Of a stretch of 64,000 bases of DNA, positions 18,571 to 27,595 are shown in pieces. The DNA comes from CAXQZU01 sp964228555 (lineage in GTDB: Bacteria; Planctomycetota; PLA2; JAEUHO01), in assembly GCA_964228555.1 (NCBI GenBank), contig CAXQZU010000036.1, forward strand, positions 62,001 to 126,000, given 5' to 3'. The notes under the pieces were generated by a model. That model was not told the origin of the DNA. It saw nothing but the letters and a program-made list of their open reading frames with translations, and searched no databases. The translations under genes were made by a program, and so were the position numbers. Numbering within the stretch: the first letter of the stretch is position 1; every line of letters starts with the position of its first letter.

Positions 18571-20745
18571 TCAGAGGATGGTGACCAGCTCGGCCAGTGC
18601 GTCCGTACGGGCGCTGTAGGGCAGGTCGCGCGTGATGCGCAGCAGGCTGGGACGGGGCTCCGGGTCCAGCAGCAGGCCCAGCGCCACCACCGCCAGCGCG
18701 CGCACGGGCTCGCTGCGGTCCTCGTCGGCAGCCAGCTGCGCCAGCCCGGGCACGGCGCCCAGGTCGCCCAGCCGGCCCAGCGCCGCGGCCGCCTGTGCGC
18801 GCACGTGCTCGCTGGCGAGGTCATCCGCGGCCTCGCGCAGCAGCAGGGGCAGCGCCTCGCGGGCGCGCAGCGTGGCCAGCGCCTGGGCCGCATGGGCACG
18901 CAGGTCGGCCTCGTGCCGGACGCCCAGCGCCAGCACCACCGCCTGCACGGCCTCGGGAGCCGTCGGCTGCAGCAGGGCCAGCGCCAGCGCGCCGTGCCCA
19001 CGCAGCAGGGCCGGCGCATCGCGGTCGCCGACGACCCCGACCAGCGGCGCCACGGCCTCGGCGGCAGGCAGCAGGCCCAGCGCCAGGGCGTGGGCCGCGC
19101 GTACCGCCGGGTCCTCGCGCCCCTGCTCCAGGCCCGCGCGCAAGCGAGCCCGCGCGCGCCGGCCCCAGGCCTCGGGCGCGGCGCGGCCACGGCCGGCCAG
19201 CCCCACGGCCAGCACCGCGTAGCCGCGCTCGATGCCGCGTGCGCGGTCCACGCCGCCCAGCACCTGCTCGAGGCCCGAGGAGACCAGCAGCAGGCTGCCG
19301 GGTGCGTCCAGGTCCTCGCCCAGCACGCGCCCCATCGCGAGGCGCAGCAGGCCGCGCGTCCACGGGTCGGCCTGCCCCTCGAGGGCGCCCGCGAGCCCGC
19401 TGAAGAGGCCTGCTCGCGGCTCCGGCTCGAGGGCCGCCGCCAGCGCGGGGGCCACGAGGGCGGCCGCGCGCACGACCTCCTCGCTCTGGCCGCGCCGCTG
19501 CAGCGCGCGCAGCAGGTCGGCCTGCGCGGGGCCCGGTGCCAGCCGCGCGAGGCAGGCCAGCGCGTGCGCGCGCTCCAGGGCAGACCACTCGCGGCCGAAG
19601 GCCTGCCGTCCCACGAGGATGCTGCGCAGGCCGTCGCGCACCGGTTCCAGCAGCGACTGTGGAGGCTGGTGCGAGAGCGCCAGCAGCAGGGCCACGGGCA
19701 GCTCGCGGCTGGCCCTTGGCATGGCCATGCGCGACCACAGGGTGCGCACCCACGCCGAGGCGCCCTGCTCGCCGGCCTCGAGGAAGGGCTGGTCGCCCAG
19801 CAGGCCCAGCGAGAACACCGCGAAGCAGCGGGTGCGCATGGGCGCGCCGTCGTCGTCGGCCACCGTCAGCGCCACCTCGCGCAGCCGCTCCACCTCCAGC
19901 GCGGGCAGGCGCGCGGCGGGGTCGCTGCGGCGGAACAGGCCCAGGGCCAGCGCCGCCGACTCGCGCACCAGCGCGGGCGCGCCGGCGTCACGCACGGCCT
20001 GCACGACGCAGGCGCGCGCCGACGGGGCCGTGCTGATGCGGGCCAGCGCCAGCAGCGCCGAGCCGCGCACGTCCTCCAGCGCCCCTGCCGTGCTGGCCAG
20101 GCGCTCCAGCAAGGGCACCACGGCCTGTCGCGCCAGCGCCGCCTGCTGCGCCTCCAACTGCTCGCGCGCCACGTCGGGCGCGTTGCCTGCCGGGGTCACC
20201 GCGGCGCCCGCCATGCCCCACTGCCGCGGCGGCAGCCACGCGCCGCCCACGATGCGCCACCACACCGGCCAGTCCTGGACCGAGCCGCCGGCCGCCGAGG
20301 TGGCCGGTCGCCGTCCCAGGCCCATGAGCCCGGCGCGCGGGTTGGGACGCAGGCTCGAGGGACGGGTGGGCAGGGTCTCGGCCACGCCGGGCGGGCCGGC
20401 CGCAGGCCCGGTGACGGGCGGTACCGGCACGGCAGGCGCCGGCGTCACGGGCGGCTTCTCCTGGGGCGGGATGCTCACCGGCGGCGGGGCCACCACCGGG
20501 GGCCGGGGCGGCTGGGGGTCGGCCGGAGGGCGCGGCACCGGGCCCGGATCGGGGGGCGGCAGCGGGGCACCGCCGTGCGCATGTGCGCGAGCACCCAGCC
20601 CCAGGCACCCCGCCGTGGCCAGCACCGTGGCGGGCAGCAGGCCGAGCGCCGCCTCCAGCACGGCGGCCAGCAGCAACGGGCGCAGCAGGCGCGCGGGCAG
20701 CCGTGGGCCGCGGGGGGCAGGGGTCAGGCGCATGGCCGCCCCCAT
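18571..20745 (-). CDS. HEAT-repeat secreted protein with Pro-rich linker
   Basis: A 724-residue protein from ATG 20745; ATG 20733 is also possible. The first 50 residues contain a long Leu/Ala core (RLLRPLLLAAVLEAALGLLPATVLATAG), likely a signal peptide or anchor. A Pro-rich linker spans about 55-125 (PPPDPGPVPRPPADPQPP). From about 190 to the end there are repeated helix pairs of HEAT type, for example DVRGSALLALARI, LVRESAALALGLF, LLRGHGALALALL, DLRAHAAQALATL and HVRAQAAAALGRLGDLGAVPGL. HEAT arrays are protein-binding superhelices. It lies 73 nt behind the tricorn-type protease on the same strand, so cotranscription is possible. Two palindromes in that gap may regulate it. Partner unknown. 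Confidence 0.75.
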   Translation of the reverse strand: MGAAMRLTPAPRGPRLPARLLRPLLLAAVLEAALGLLPATVLATAGCLGLGARAHAHGGAPLPPPDPGPVPRPPADPQPPRPPVVAPPPVSIPPQEKPPVTPAPAVPVPPVTGPAAGPPGVAETLPTRPSSLRPNPRAGLMGLGRRPATSAAGGSVQDWPVWWRIVGGAWLPPRQWGMAGAAVTPAGNAPDVAREQLEAQQAALARQAVVPLLERLASTAGALEDVRGSALLALARISTAPSARACVVQAVRDAGAPALVRESAALALGLFRRSDPAARLPALEVERLREVALTVADDDGAPMRTRCFAVFSLGLLGDQPFLEAGEQGASAWVRTLWSRMAMPRASRELPVALLLALSHQPPQSLLEPVRDGLRSILVGRQAFGREWSALERAHALACLARLAPGPAQADLLRALQRRGQSEEVVRAAALVAPALAAALEPEPRAGLFSGLAGALEGQADPWTRGLLRLAMGRVLGEDLDAPGSLLLVSSGLEQVLGGVDRARGIERGYAVLAVGLAGRGRAAPEAWGRRARARLRAGLEQGREDPAVRAAHALALGLLPAAEAVAPLVGVVGDRDAPALLRGHGALALALLQPTAPEAVQAVVLALGVRHEADLRAHAAQALATLRAREALPLLLREAADDLASEHVRAQAAAALGRLGDLGAVPGLAQLAADEDRSEPVRALAVVALGLLLDPEPRPSLLRITRDLPYSARTDALAELVTIL

Positions 20746-20760
20746 GGCACGCGGCGTGCC
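20746..20760. promoter_or_regulatory. 15-bp palindrome touching the HEAT-gene start
   Basis: GGCACGC-G-GCGTGCC: 7-bp arms around one base, directly against the ATG at 20745. It could be an operator or a hairpin masking initiation, or a sign that translation really starts at 20733. Confidence 0.4.
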
Positions 20761-20775
20761 AACCTGCACACAGCG

Positions 20776-20789
20776 GTGGCCACGGCCAC
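20776..20789. promoter_or_regulatory. Palindrome GTGGCC-AC-GGCCAC
   Basis: A 6-bp inverted repeat with a 2-nt centre, in the gap between the tricorn-type protease and the HEAT gene. A 2-nt loop is too tight for a hairpin, so a protein-binding site fits better than a terminator. Confidence 0.3.
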
Positions 20790-20818
20790 GCGGGCTGATG
20801 GCCGCGCCCACGCCGGGC

Positions 20819-23800
20819 CTAGCGCGCCGGGGGCGCGCCCGCGCCCTCGGGGGCGCCCCACTCCACGGCCTGCAGCACCACCTGCCCGCCCATCTCCATG
20901 CGCAGGAGGCCGGCGCAGGGCACGGCCGGCGTGAACACGAGGCGGGCCTCCACGCCCTGCACCTCGAGCGTGACGGCCACGCCCTCGGCGCTGCTGCCTC
21001 CCACCTGCGCCGTGACGGTCTCGCTCGCGCGCAGCGTGCCCAGCGCGGCCAGCTGCTCCTTGAGCGCAGCCACCGGCAGCGTCGCGGGCAGGTCCAGCGC
21101 GAGGCCTGGCCCGGCCTCCAGCGTGCGCTCGAAGGTGGCGTTGCCCCCCTCCAGCGCGACCAGCACCACCTTCACCACGCTGGCCTCGCCCTGCGCGGGC
21201 TGGCTGCGGTAGCGCACCCACTCGCCCACCCGGGCGTCGGCCAGCAGGCTCTCGCCCAGCAGGCGCGGCTCGGCCTTGGGTGCCGCCACGGGCGGCTTGG
21301 GCTCGGGCTGCGCCTCGGGAGGCGGGGCCTCGCCATAGCGTGCCTTGACCTGCTGCATCACCACCTCGAGGGCCTTGTCCAGCTGCGGGTCGCGGCCTGC
21401 GAGGCGGTCTTCGCTGGTCTCGGGCACGACAACGTCGGGCACGAAGCCGTTGTTCTCGAGGTTCTGGCCGTCGAGGCTGTACCAGCCCACGCGGGGGATG
21501 CGGAAGTTCGAGCCGTCGCTGAGCTTGACGTCGGTGGTGCCGATCACGCCACCGGGCGTGGGCATGCCCACCGTGGTGCCGAGGCCGCCCGCCCGGAAGG
21601 ACCACGGGAACACTTCCGCGTCGCTGAAGGAGCGCTCGTTGACCAGCAGCACCACGGGCTTGTCCCAGTAGAGCTGCGGCTGCGTCATGCGCGGCGCGCC
21701 GCGCGGCTCCAGCCGCATGAAGGGCCGCGCCTGCAGGATGGCCATCAGCTGCACGTGGATGTTGCCGCCCCCGTTCTCGCGCACGTCCAGCACCATCCCC
21801 TGGTTGCGCGGGTCGGCGTTGAAGCGCGCCACGGCCTGCTGGAAGCGCACCAGGTTGTCCTGGTCCATCTGGTCCAGCTGCACGTAGCCCACGCGACCCT
21901 GCGAGGCGTCCTTGGTGCGGGCCTCGTTGCGCACGCGCCACTGCTCGAAGTGCGCTCGTGCCAGCGCCGGGGCGGCCACGGCCCGCACCGCCACCTCCCT
22001 CTCGGCCTCGCCCTCCACCAGCGTCACCTTGACCTCCTTGCCGGCCATGCCTGCCAGCACGCGGTCGAGGTCGACGCCCGGCGCGAGCGGGATCCCCTGC
22101 ACGACGCGCACGCGCGCGCCGGCCTTGAGGCCCGCCTTCTCCGCGGGACCGCCCGCCAGCACGCTGGCGACGAGGCGCGTGTCCGCGCCCGGCTCCAGCG
22201 CCAGCTCCATGCCCAGCACGCCCGTGGCGGGGCCACGCCCCGCGCTGGGGGCACCCTCGTCGCCGCCCCCGGGCGAGATGCCCAGGTGGCTGGCGCCCAG
22301 CTCCGCGAGCATCTGGTTGACGATGTTGTAGAAGGTGTCCTTGTTCTCGGCGTCCGCCGCCATGTCACGGTACCTGGTGCGCACGGCATCCCAGTCCACC
22401 CCGTGCATGGCCGGGTCGTAGAAGCCTTCCTTGAGGCGCTTCCACGCCTCGTCGAAGAGCTGCGCCAGCTCCTCGCGCCGGTCCACCTCGACGCGGCCCA
22501 GGAAGGGCACGCGCTCGCCCACCAGCACGCCCTGCGGCGCGGGCAGGCGCCAGATGCCGGCCTGCCCCTCGCGCGTGGCATGGAAGTAGATCCATCCACC
22601 CGAGCGCGTCCAGCAAGCCACCTGCCCGTCGCGCGAGAGCTGCATGGCCGGGCCGCCGGCGGCCGAGACCACGAACAGGCCGCCGCTCTGGCCGCTGTCG
22701 GGCTGGAAGGCCTCGAAGGCGATCATGCTGCCGTCCGGCGACCACGCGGGCACCTGGAAGAAGCCGCTGCCCTGCGTCACGCGCCGGGCCGGGCCGCCCT
22801 CGGCCGGCATCACGTAGATGGCCTGCCCGCCGTCGCGCCCGCTGTCGAAGGCGATGGAGCGCCCGTCGGGCGACCAGGACGGGTCGTCGTCGGCCGCGGG
22901 GTGGTTGGTGAGCTGGGCCTCCTTGCCGCTGGCCAGGTCCACCGCCCAGATGTCGCGGTTGCCGCTGCGCTCGCTGGAGAAGGCGATGCGCGTGCCGTCG
23001 GGCGACCAGCACTGGAAGAAGTCGTCGGCCTTGTGCTTGGTCACCTGCGCCGTCCGGCCGCTGGCGAGGTCCAGCACGTACACGTCGCTCTGCCCGCCCA
23101 CCGTCACGCTGTAGGCGAGGCGCCGGCCGTCAGGGCTGAAGCGCGGCCACTGCTCCTCCTCGGCCGTGCTGGTGATGCGCCGGCCCGCGCCGCCTCCGCC
23201 CGGCATCAGCCACAGGTCGCCGTGCAGCGCGAAGGCCACCTGCGTGCCGTCGCGCGAGACGTCCACCTGCTCGCCGCCCTGCGTGATGGTGCGCACGTCG
23301 ATGCCGCTGCCGCGCTCGTCGGCCTGCACCACGAGCGGCAGCTCGCGCAGCGGCTCGCCCGGGGACTCCAGCGAGAGCACGCAGAGGCGTCCGCCGCGCT
23401 CGACGGCCACGCGCTTGCGCGCGGCGTCCGGGAGCATGCGCTGCAGGTCCGCGCCCGCGAGCCGCGTCACCTGCTCCCTCTCGCCACCCGCCGCCGGCAT
23501 GCGCCAGAGGTTGGCCACGCCCTGCTCCTCGGCGAGGAACCACAGCGAGGCCCCGTCGGCCGAGAGGAAGGGCCAGCGCTCGTTGCCCGGGGTCGAGGTG
23601 AGGCGCCGCGGCGTGCCGCCCTCGCGGTCCACCTCGTAGAGGTCGTAGCTGGCCGAGCCGCGGTAGTTGTCCTGGTAGATCGTGTTGAAGCCGCGGGCGT
23701 AGACGATGCGCCGGCCGTCGGCCGAGTAGGTGCCGTCGCGACCGCCGTCGCGCGTGATGCGCCGCGGCGTGCCGCCCGCCACGGGCACCTCGTAGAGGTC

Positions 23801-24250
23801 CATCTGCCACAGGCTGGGCTCGCGGTTCGAGAGGAAGAGCAGGTGCGTGCCCTCGGGCGACCAGTCGCAGAGCAGCTCCAGCGCGCTGTGGAAGGTCACC
23901 TGGCGGGGCGGGCCGCCCTCGATGGACACGACGTAGAGGTCGAAGCCGCCGTTTCGCCGGCTGCTGAAGGCCACCTGCGTGCCGTCGGGGCTGACGCGCG
24001 CCAGCGTGTCCTGCGCCTCGTGCACGGTGAGGCGATCGGCATGGCCGCTGCCGTCCAGCGCCATCTTCCAGATGTCGCCGCGGTAGTCGAACACCACCCA
24101 GCGCCCGTCGGGCGAGAGGCTGGGGTAGCGCAGCCCCTGCGTGGGCGCGGGCGCGTCGGCCGCCTCGGCCCGCGCCAGCCCCCCGCCGGGCAGCAGGCAG
24201 GCGAGCGCGAGCAGGACGGCGAGCGGGGCGACGGGCAGGGTGCGGCGCAT
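20819..24250 (-). CDS. Tricorn-type S41 protease with beta-propellers and PDZ
   Basis: A 1143-residue tricorn protease homolog with signal peptide (residues 1-28, ending ARAEA). Tricorn enzymes degrade oligopeptides in a chamber gated by propellers. Residues 40-580 carry many TolB/PD40 repeats (YPSLSPDGRWVVFD, RISPDG-like, PSWSPDGRSIAFDS). A tricorn C1-like region follows near 590-670 and includes ASHLGISP, where Ser-His near 654 matches the family's catalytic pair. A PDZ domain spans about 680-780. The S41 domain contains NERSFSDAE, with the likely nucleophile Ser near 873, and LENNGFVPDV, with the likely Glu near 931. A further 170 residues form a Pro-rich linker and a beta-rich domain not in classical tricorn. 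All four catalytic positions look present. The signal peptide means it acts outside the cytoplasm. It lies downstream of rho with its own TAGGAT hexamer. Confidence 0.9.
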   Translation of the reverse strand: MRRTLPVAPLAVLLALACLLPGGGLARAEAADAPAPTQGLRYPSLSPDGRWVVFDYRGDIWKMALDGSGHADRLTVHEAQDTLARVSPDGTQVAFSSRRNGGFDLYVVSIEGGPPRQVTFHSALELLCDWSPEGTHLLFLSNREPSLWQMDLYEVPVAGGTPRRITRDGGRDGTYSADGRRIVYARGFNTIYQDNYRGSASYDLYEVDREGGTPRRLTSTPGNERWPFLSADGASLWFLAEEQGVANLWRMPAAGGEREQVTRLAGADLQRMLPDAARKRVAVERGGRLCVLSLESPGEPLRELPLVVQADERGSGIDVRTITQGGEQVDVSRDGTQVAFALHGDLWLMPGGGGAGRRITSTAEEEQWPRFSPDGRRLAYSVTVGGQSDVYVLDLASGRTAQVTKHKADDFFQCWSPDGTRIAFSSERSGNRDIWAVDLASGKEAQLTNHPAADDDPSWSPDGRSIAFDSGRDGGQAIYVMPAEGGPARRVTQGSGFFQVPAWSPDGSMIAFEAFQPDSGQSGGLFVVSAAGGPAMQLSRDGQVACWTRSGGWIYFHATREGQAGIWRLPAPQGVLVGERVPFLGRVEVDRREELAQLFDEAWKRLKEGFYDPAMHGVDWDAVRTRYRDMAADAENKDTFYNIVNQMLAELGASHLGISPGGGDEGAPSAGRGPATGVLGMELALEPGADTRLVASVLAGGPAEKAGLKAGARVRVVQGIPLAPGVDLDRVLAGMAGKEVKVTLVEGEAEREVAVRAVAAPALARAHFEQWRVRNEARTKDASQGRVGYVQLDQMDQDNLVRFQQAVARFNADPRNQGMVLDVRENGGGNIHVQLMAILQARPFMRLEPRGAPRMTQPQLYWDKPVVLLVNERSFSDAEVFPWSFRAGGLGTTVGMPTPGGVIGTTDVKLSDGSNFRIPRVGWYSLDGQNLENNGFVPDVVVPETSEDRLAGRDPQLDKALEVVMQQVKARYGEAPPPEAQPEPKPPVAAPKAEPRLLGESLLADARVGEWVRYRSQPAQGEASVVKVVLVALEGGNATFERTLEAGPGLALDLPATLPVAALKEQLAALGTLRASETVTAQVGGSSAEGVAVTLEVQGVEARLVFTPAVPCAGLLRMEMGGQVVLQAVEWGAPEGAGAPPAR

Positions 24251-24292
24251 GGCGGCTCCAGGCGGGCGGCGCGGGGCACCGCGGGGAGCCGC

Positions 24293-24298
24293 ATCCTA
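24293..24298 (-). promoter_or_regulatory. -10-like hexamer TAGGAT of the tricorn gene
   Basis: On the minus strand TAGGAT precedes the start at 24250 by 42 nt, in the gap after rho. It suggests the protease can be transcribed independently of rho. Confidence 0.4.
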
Positions 24299-24341
24299 CG
24301 GGAGGGCCGGTCGCGGGGGAATGCGCCGCGCGCCGGCCGCG

Positions 24342-25745
24342 CTAGGAGCGCTCCTTCTGCTTCTGCGCGACCTGCGCGAGGAACTCCTCGTTGGTGCGTG
24401 TCTGCTCGAGGCGCTCGCCCAGCAGCTCCATCGCCTGCACGGGGGCCACGCGGTTGAGCACGCGCCGCAAGAGGTAGATGCGGTCGAGCAGCTCCCGCGG
24501 GAGCAGCTTCTCCTCCTTGCGCGTGCCGCTCCTGTTCACGTCGATGGCCGGCCAGATGCGCTGCTCGGCCAGGTCGCGGTCCAGCACCAGCTCCATGTTG
24601 CCGGTGCCCTTGAACTCCTCGAAGATCACCTGGTCGAGCCGGCTGCCCGTGTCGATGAGCGCCGTGGCCACGATGGTGAGCGAGCCGCCCCCCTCGATCT
24701 TGCGCGCGCCGCCGAAGAAGGCCTTGGGCTTCTCCAGCGTGCGCGAGTCCATGCCGCCCGAGAGCGTGCGCCCGCCGCCCTTGGCCAGCAGGTTGTAGGC
24801 GCGGCCCAGGCGCGTGAGCGAGTCCATCAGCACCACGACGTCCCGGCCGGCCTCCACGAGGCGGCGCGCCTTCTTGAGGATCACCTCGGTCAGGTGCGTG
24901 TGGCTCTCGGGCGTGCGGTCGTTGGTGGACACGGCCACCTCGCCCTGCGTGCCGCGGCGCATGAAGGTGGCTTCCTCGGGCCGCTCGTCCACGAGCAGCA
25001 CGATCAGGTACACCTCGGGGTAGTCGCGCTCGATGGCCTGCGCCAGCTTCTGCAGCACGGTGGTCTTGCCGGCCCGCGGCGGCGACACGAGCAGGCCGCG
25101 CTGGCCGAAGCCGATGGGGCAGAGCATGTCCACGATGCGCAGCGTGAGGTCGCTGCTGCTCGCGGTGAGGCGGATGCGCTCCTCCGGGTCGATCACCGTG
25201 AGGTCGTCCCAGGCCGGCAGGGCCCGGTAGGCATGCGGGGCCACGCCCCCGATGCACGTGGGCCGCAGCATCACGGGGTTCTGGCCGGGCCGCTGCGGCG
25301 GGCCCACCTCGCCGGCCAGCAGGCAGCCGTCGCGCATGCCGTACTCGCGCACCATCCGCGAGGGCACGTAGGGATCGTCCGGCGAGGGCTCGTAGCCGCT
25401 GGCCGGGTTGCGCACGAAGCCGTGGCCCTCGCGCGCGAGCTCCAGCACGCCCATCTGGTAGAGCTCCGCCATCGTGGGCGGGGTGAACGGATGCTCGGGC
25501 AGCGGCTCCTGCAGCGCCACGCCGCCGGCCACCTGCTCGAGGGTCATGCCGCGCTCGGGGTCGTAGGACCCCGGGGCCGGCGTGGGCGCGCCGCCGCGCC
25601 CGCCACGGCCACCGTGCCCGCCCTGCGGCGGCATGCCGGATCCGGGCCCGCCCCCGCCACCGAAGCCACCGCCCCGGTGCCGGTTGCGACCGCCGCGGCG
25701 CCGCCCTCGACGACGGCCACCACCCCTGCCTTGCTCGAACATCAT
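24342..25745 (-). CDS. rho: Transcription termination factor Rho
   Basis: A 467-residue hexameric RNA helicase that ends transcription of untranslated RNA. Residues 1-60 are an Arg/Gly-rich tail (GGGRRRGRRRGGRN), an insertion common in high-GC bacteria. The RNA-binding OB region follows (DDPYVPSRMVREYGMRDG, GFVRNPASGYEP). The ATPase core has Walker A PPRAGKTT near 219-226, the helicase motif LIVLLVDERPEE, the Walker B region DVVVLMDSLTRLGRAYN, and GGGSLTIVATALIDTGSR. The end, EFLAQVAQKQ, is typical. ATG 25745 is chosen because GGAGG lies 4 nt upstream; the frame stays open further up, but those codons are unlike Rho. It has a leader of about 290 nt with a near-consensus promoter. Confidence 0.95.
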   Translation of the reverse strand: MMFEQGRGGGRRRGRRRGGRNRHRGGGFGGGGGPGSGMPPQGGHGGRGGRGGAPTPAPGSYDPERGMTLEQVAGGVALQEPLPEHPFTPPTMAELYQMGVLELAREGHGFVRNPASGYEPSPDDPYVPSRMVREYGMRDGCLLAGEVGPPQRPGQNPVMLRPTCIGGVAPHAYRALPAWDDLTVIDPEERIRLTASSSDLTLRIVDMLCPIGFGQRGLLVSPPRAGKTTVLQKLAQAIERDYPEVYLIVLLVDERPEEATFMRRGTQGEVAVSTNDRTPESHTHLTEVILKKARRLVEAGRDVVVLMDSLTRLGRAYNLLAKGGGRTLSGGMDSRTLEKPKAFFGGARKIEGGGSLTIVATALIDTGSRLDQVIFEEFKGTGNMELVLDRDLAEQRIWPAIDVNRSGTRKEEKLLPRELLDRIYLLRRVLNRVAPVQAMELLGERLEQTRTNEEFLAQVAQKQKERS

Positions 25746-26042
25746 CCAGCCTCCAGCCCGCCTCGTCCCACGGTTCACCGCAGGGTGGGCAAGGCCCGGG
25801 ATCCACGCACGTCTCACAGGGCGCGCCGCACCTGCAGCAGGCCCCGGACCCGCTGCTGGCGCCCGCGCTTGCGGGGCGGCCGGCCGGGCCCACGGGACGT
25901 GGAGGCTGTGCAGGGTCGCACTGGTGCGCCGGCTGGGATCCCGGGGGGCCGGGCCCTGCTCGTTCACGGCTTGGCGCCACACCGCTTGCGCGGGGCTTGC
26001 CCAGCCACCCTGGACGCCATCCTCGACGTCCCAACGCGTTGC
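25746..26042 (-). promoter_or_regulatory. Long 5' leader of rho
   Basis: About 290 nt lie between the predicted rho promoter and its ATG, the longest untranslated stretch in the window. Rho commonly represses its own synthesis by ending transcription in its leader, so this is a candidate autoregulatory region. The stretch also stays open in the rho frame, but that translation is Arg/Pro/Ala-rich and not Rho-like. No clear hairpin or small gene was recognised. Confidence 0.4.
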
Positions 26043-26070
26043 ATCCTACCCCCCCGGGGGGGCCTGCCAA
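26043..26070 (-). promoter_or_regulatory. Sigma70-like promoter of rho
   Basis: Read on the minus strand: TTGGCA (26070-26065), a 16-nt spacer of C and G runs, and TAGGAT (26048-26043). TTGGCA matches the -35 consensus at five of six bases and TAGGAT matches the -10 at four of six. It is the best promoter by eye in the window. Confidence 0.6.
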
Positions 26071-26130
26071 GGAACAAGGCTGCGAGGGCCTGCCGAGGCG
26101 CCTTCCCTCGCCACCCACGGCCCGCGGGGC

Positions 26131-26136
26131 TACCCT
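26131..26136 (+). promoter_or_regulatory. -10-like hexamer TACCCT of tig
   Basis: TACCCT ends 28 nt before ATG 26165. No -35 or clear Shine-Dalgarno is seen. It is divergent from the rho promoter about 60 nt away. Confidence 0.45.
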
Positions 26137-26164
26137 CGCCCGCCTTCCCCACGGGTCACCCGCC

Positions 26165-27466
26165 ATGGACTTCACCTTCGACATCAAGGCCCTTGCCCCC
26201 TGCCGCAAGCAGATCGGGGTCACCATCCCCGGCGAGCAGGTGCGCGCCGAGTACGACCGCCAGTACGGGGAGCTCAACCGGCAGCTGGCCATGCCCGGGT
26301 TCCGCAAGGGCCACGCGCCGCGCAAGATGCTGGAGAAGCGCTTCGGGACCGCGATGGTGGGCGAGGTCAAGGAGTCGCTGGTGCGCGCCGCGCTCGAGCA
26401 GCTGGTGCGCAACCACAAGGTGGAGCCCATGGCCCCGCCCTCCATCGACCTGCACGCGCTCGCGCTGGACCCGGCCAAGGACCTGCGCTTCGAGTTCGAG
26501 CTGGCCACGCGCCCCGAGTTCGAGACCCCGTCCTGGCAGGGCCTGCCCCTGGAGCTGCCCGCCGTGAACGTGGCCGAGGAGGACGTGGACAAGGCGGTGG
26601 ACTCGGTGCGCCGCCGCGCCGCGCGCCTCGAGCCGGCGCCCGACGCGGCCATCGCCGAGGGCGACGTGCTGGTGATCGACTGGAAGGCGAGCGAGGGCGA
26701 GGCCGTGCTGGCCGAGGACAAGGGCGTGTGGCACCCCTACGGCCGCGGCGCCGTGGCGGGCTTCGTGGCCGCCGAGGTGGAGCAGGCCCTGCTGGGCAAG
26801 AAGGCCCCGGCCGAGGCCCGCGGCCAGGTGACGGCGGACGCCGACGACCCGCGCGAGGGACTGCGCGGCAAGGCGCTCTCGCTGGAGGTCCAGGTGCACG
26901 AGGTGCGCCGGCCCGTGCTGCCCGAGGTGGACGAGGCCTTCCTCAAGAAGATGGACTACGACGACGTGGCCGAGATGCGCGCCGACCTCAAGCGCCAGCT
27001 GACGCGGGCCAAGGTGCGCGAGCGCGACGAGGCCGCCGAGGACGGGCTGGTCGACACCGTGGTGGGCTCGGCCCGCATCGACCTGCCCGCCGACCTGCTC
27101 GACCAGGAGCTGGAGTCGTGGGCCGCACGCCGCCGCATGGAGCTGGAGCAAGAGGGCACCACGGACGCCGCCCGCCTCGACGCGCAGGTGGCCGAGGGCC
27201 GCGCGGGAGCGCGCGAGCGCATCGCTGCCGAGCTCAAGCGCTTCTTCGTGCTGGACCGCATCGCGCGCGATGCGGGCCTCGCCGTGGGCGACCAGGAGGT
27301 GGCGCAGGCCCTCTCGGAGATCGCGCAGGCCTATGGCCGCCCGGTCGAGGAGGTGCTGGCCGCGTACCGCCAGGGCGGCCGCATCGAGGAGCTGCGCACG
27401 CAGCTGCGCCACCGCAAGGTGCGCGAGGAGATCCGGCGCACGGCCAAGGTGTCCGAGAAGGCCTAG
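26165..27466 (+). CDS. tig: Trigger factor
   Basis: A 433-residue ribosome-bound chaperone and peptidyl-prolyl isomerase that meets nascent chains at the tunnel exit. The N-terminal ribosome-binding domain has the signature GFRKGHAPR near 44-52. The middle FKBP-like domain spans about 155-245 (GDVLVIDWKASEG, GFVAAEVEQALLGKK). The C-terminal helical arms follow (DEAFLKKMDYDDVAEMRADL, RFFVLDRIARDAGLAV, VLAAYRQGGRIEELR). Length matches the family. It is followed by clpP and clpX, the order found in many bacteria, which couples folding to proteolysis. A double hairpin after tig and a hexamer before clpP suggest separate transcripts. Confidence 0.95.
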   Translation: MDFTFDIKALAPCRKQIGVTIPGEQVRAEYDRQYGELNRQLAMPGFRKGHAPRKMLEKRFGTAMVGEVKESLVRAALEQLVRNHKVEPMAPPSIDLHALALDPAKDLRFEFELATRPEFETPSWQGLPLELPAVNVAEEDVDKAVDSVRRRAARLEPAPDAAIAEGDVLVIDWKASEGEAVLAEDKGVWHPYGRGAVAGFVAAEVEQALLGKKAPAEARGQVTADADDPREGLRGKALSLEVQVHEVRRPVLPEVDEAFLKKMDYDDVAEMRADLKRQLTRAKVRERDEAAEDGLVDTVVGSARIDLPADLLDQELESWAARRRMELEQEGTTDAARLDAQVAEGRAGARERIAAELKRFFVLDRIARDAGLAVGDQEVAQALSEIAQAYGRPVEEVLAAYRQGGRIEELRTQLRHRKVREEIRRTAKVSEKA

Positions 27467-27501
27467 CCAGCCGGCCCCGCGCCACCCCACGCCGCCGCCC
27501 T

Positions 27502-27554
27502 GCCCGCCGGGCGGGCGACCCGGTGGCAGCGCCCGGGCGGTGACACGCCCGGGC
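27502..27554 (+). terminator. Two hairpins after tig
   Basis: GCCCGC-CGG-GCGGGC at 27502-27516, then GCCCGGGCG, loop GTGACA, CGCCCGGGC at 27531-27554. Both are perfect stems (6 and 9 bp). They lie between the tig stop and the clpP promoter-like hexamer, and neither is followed by a T tract. Confidence 0.55.
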
Positions 27555-27567
27555 CCTGCGCCCGCGC

Positions 27568-27573
27568 TACCCT
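27568..27573 (+). promoter_or_regulatory. -10-like hexamer TACCCT of clpP
   Basis: TACCCT lies 22 nt before ATG 27596, just beyond the 9-bp hairpin. A CGGAGG Shine-Dalgarno precedes the ATG. Confidence 0.5.
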
Positions 27574-27595
27574 TCCCGCCTGCCCGGAGGACCGC

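Noticed and set aside
25746..25982. N-terminal extension of Rho
   Set aside because: The codons stay open but are Arg/Pro/Ala-rich, and the GGAGG at 4 nt before ATG 25745 marks the start.
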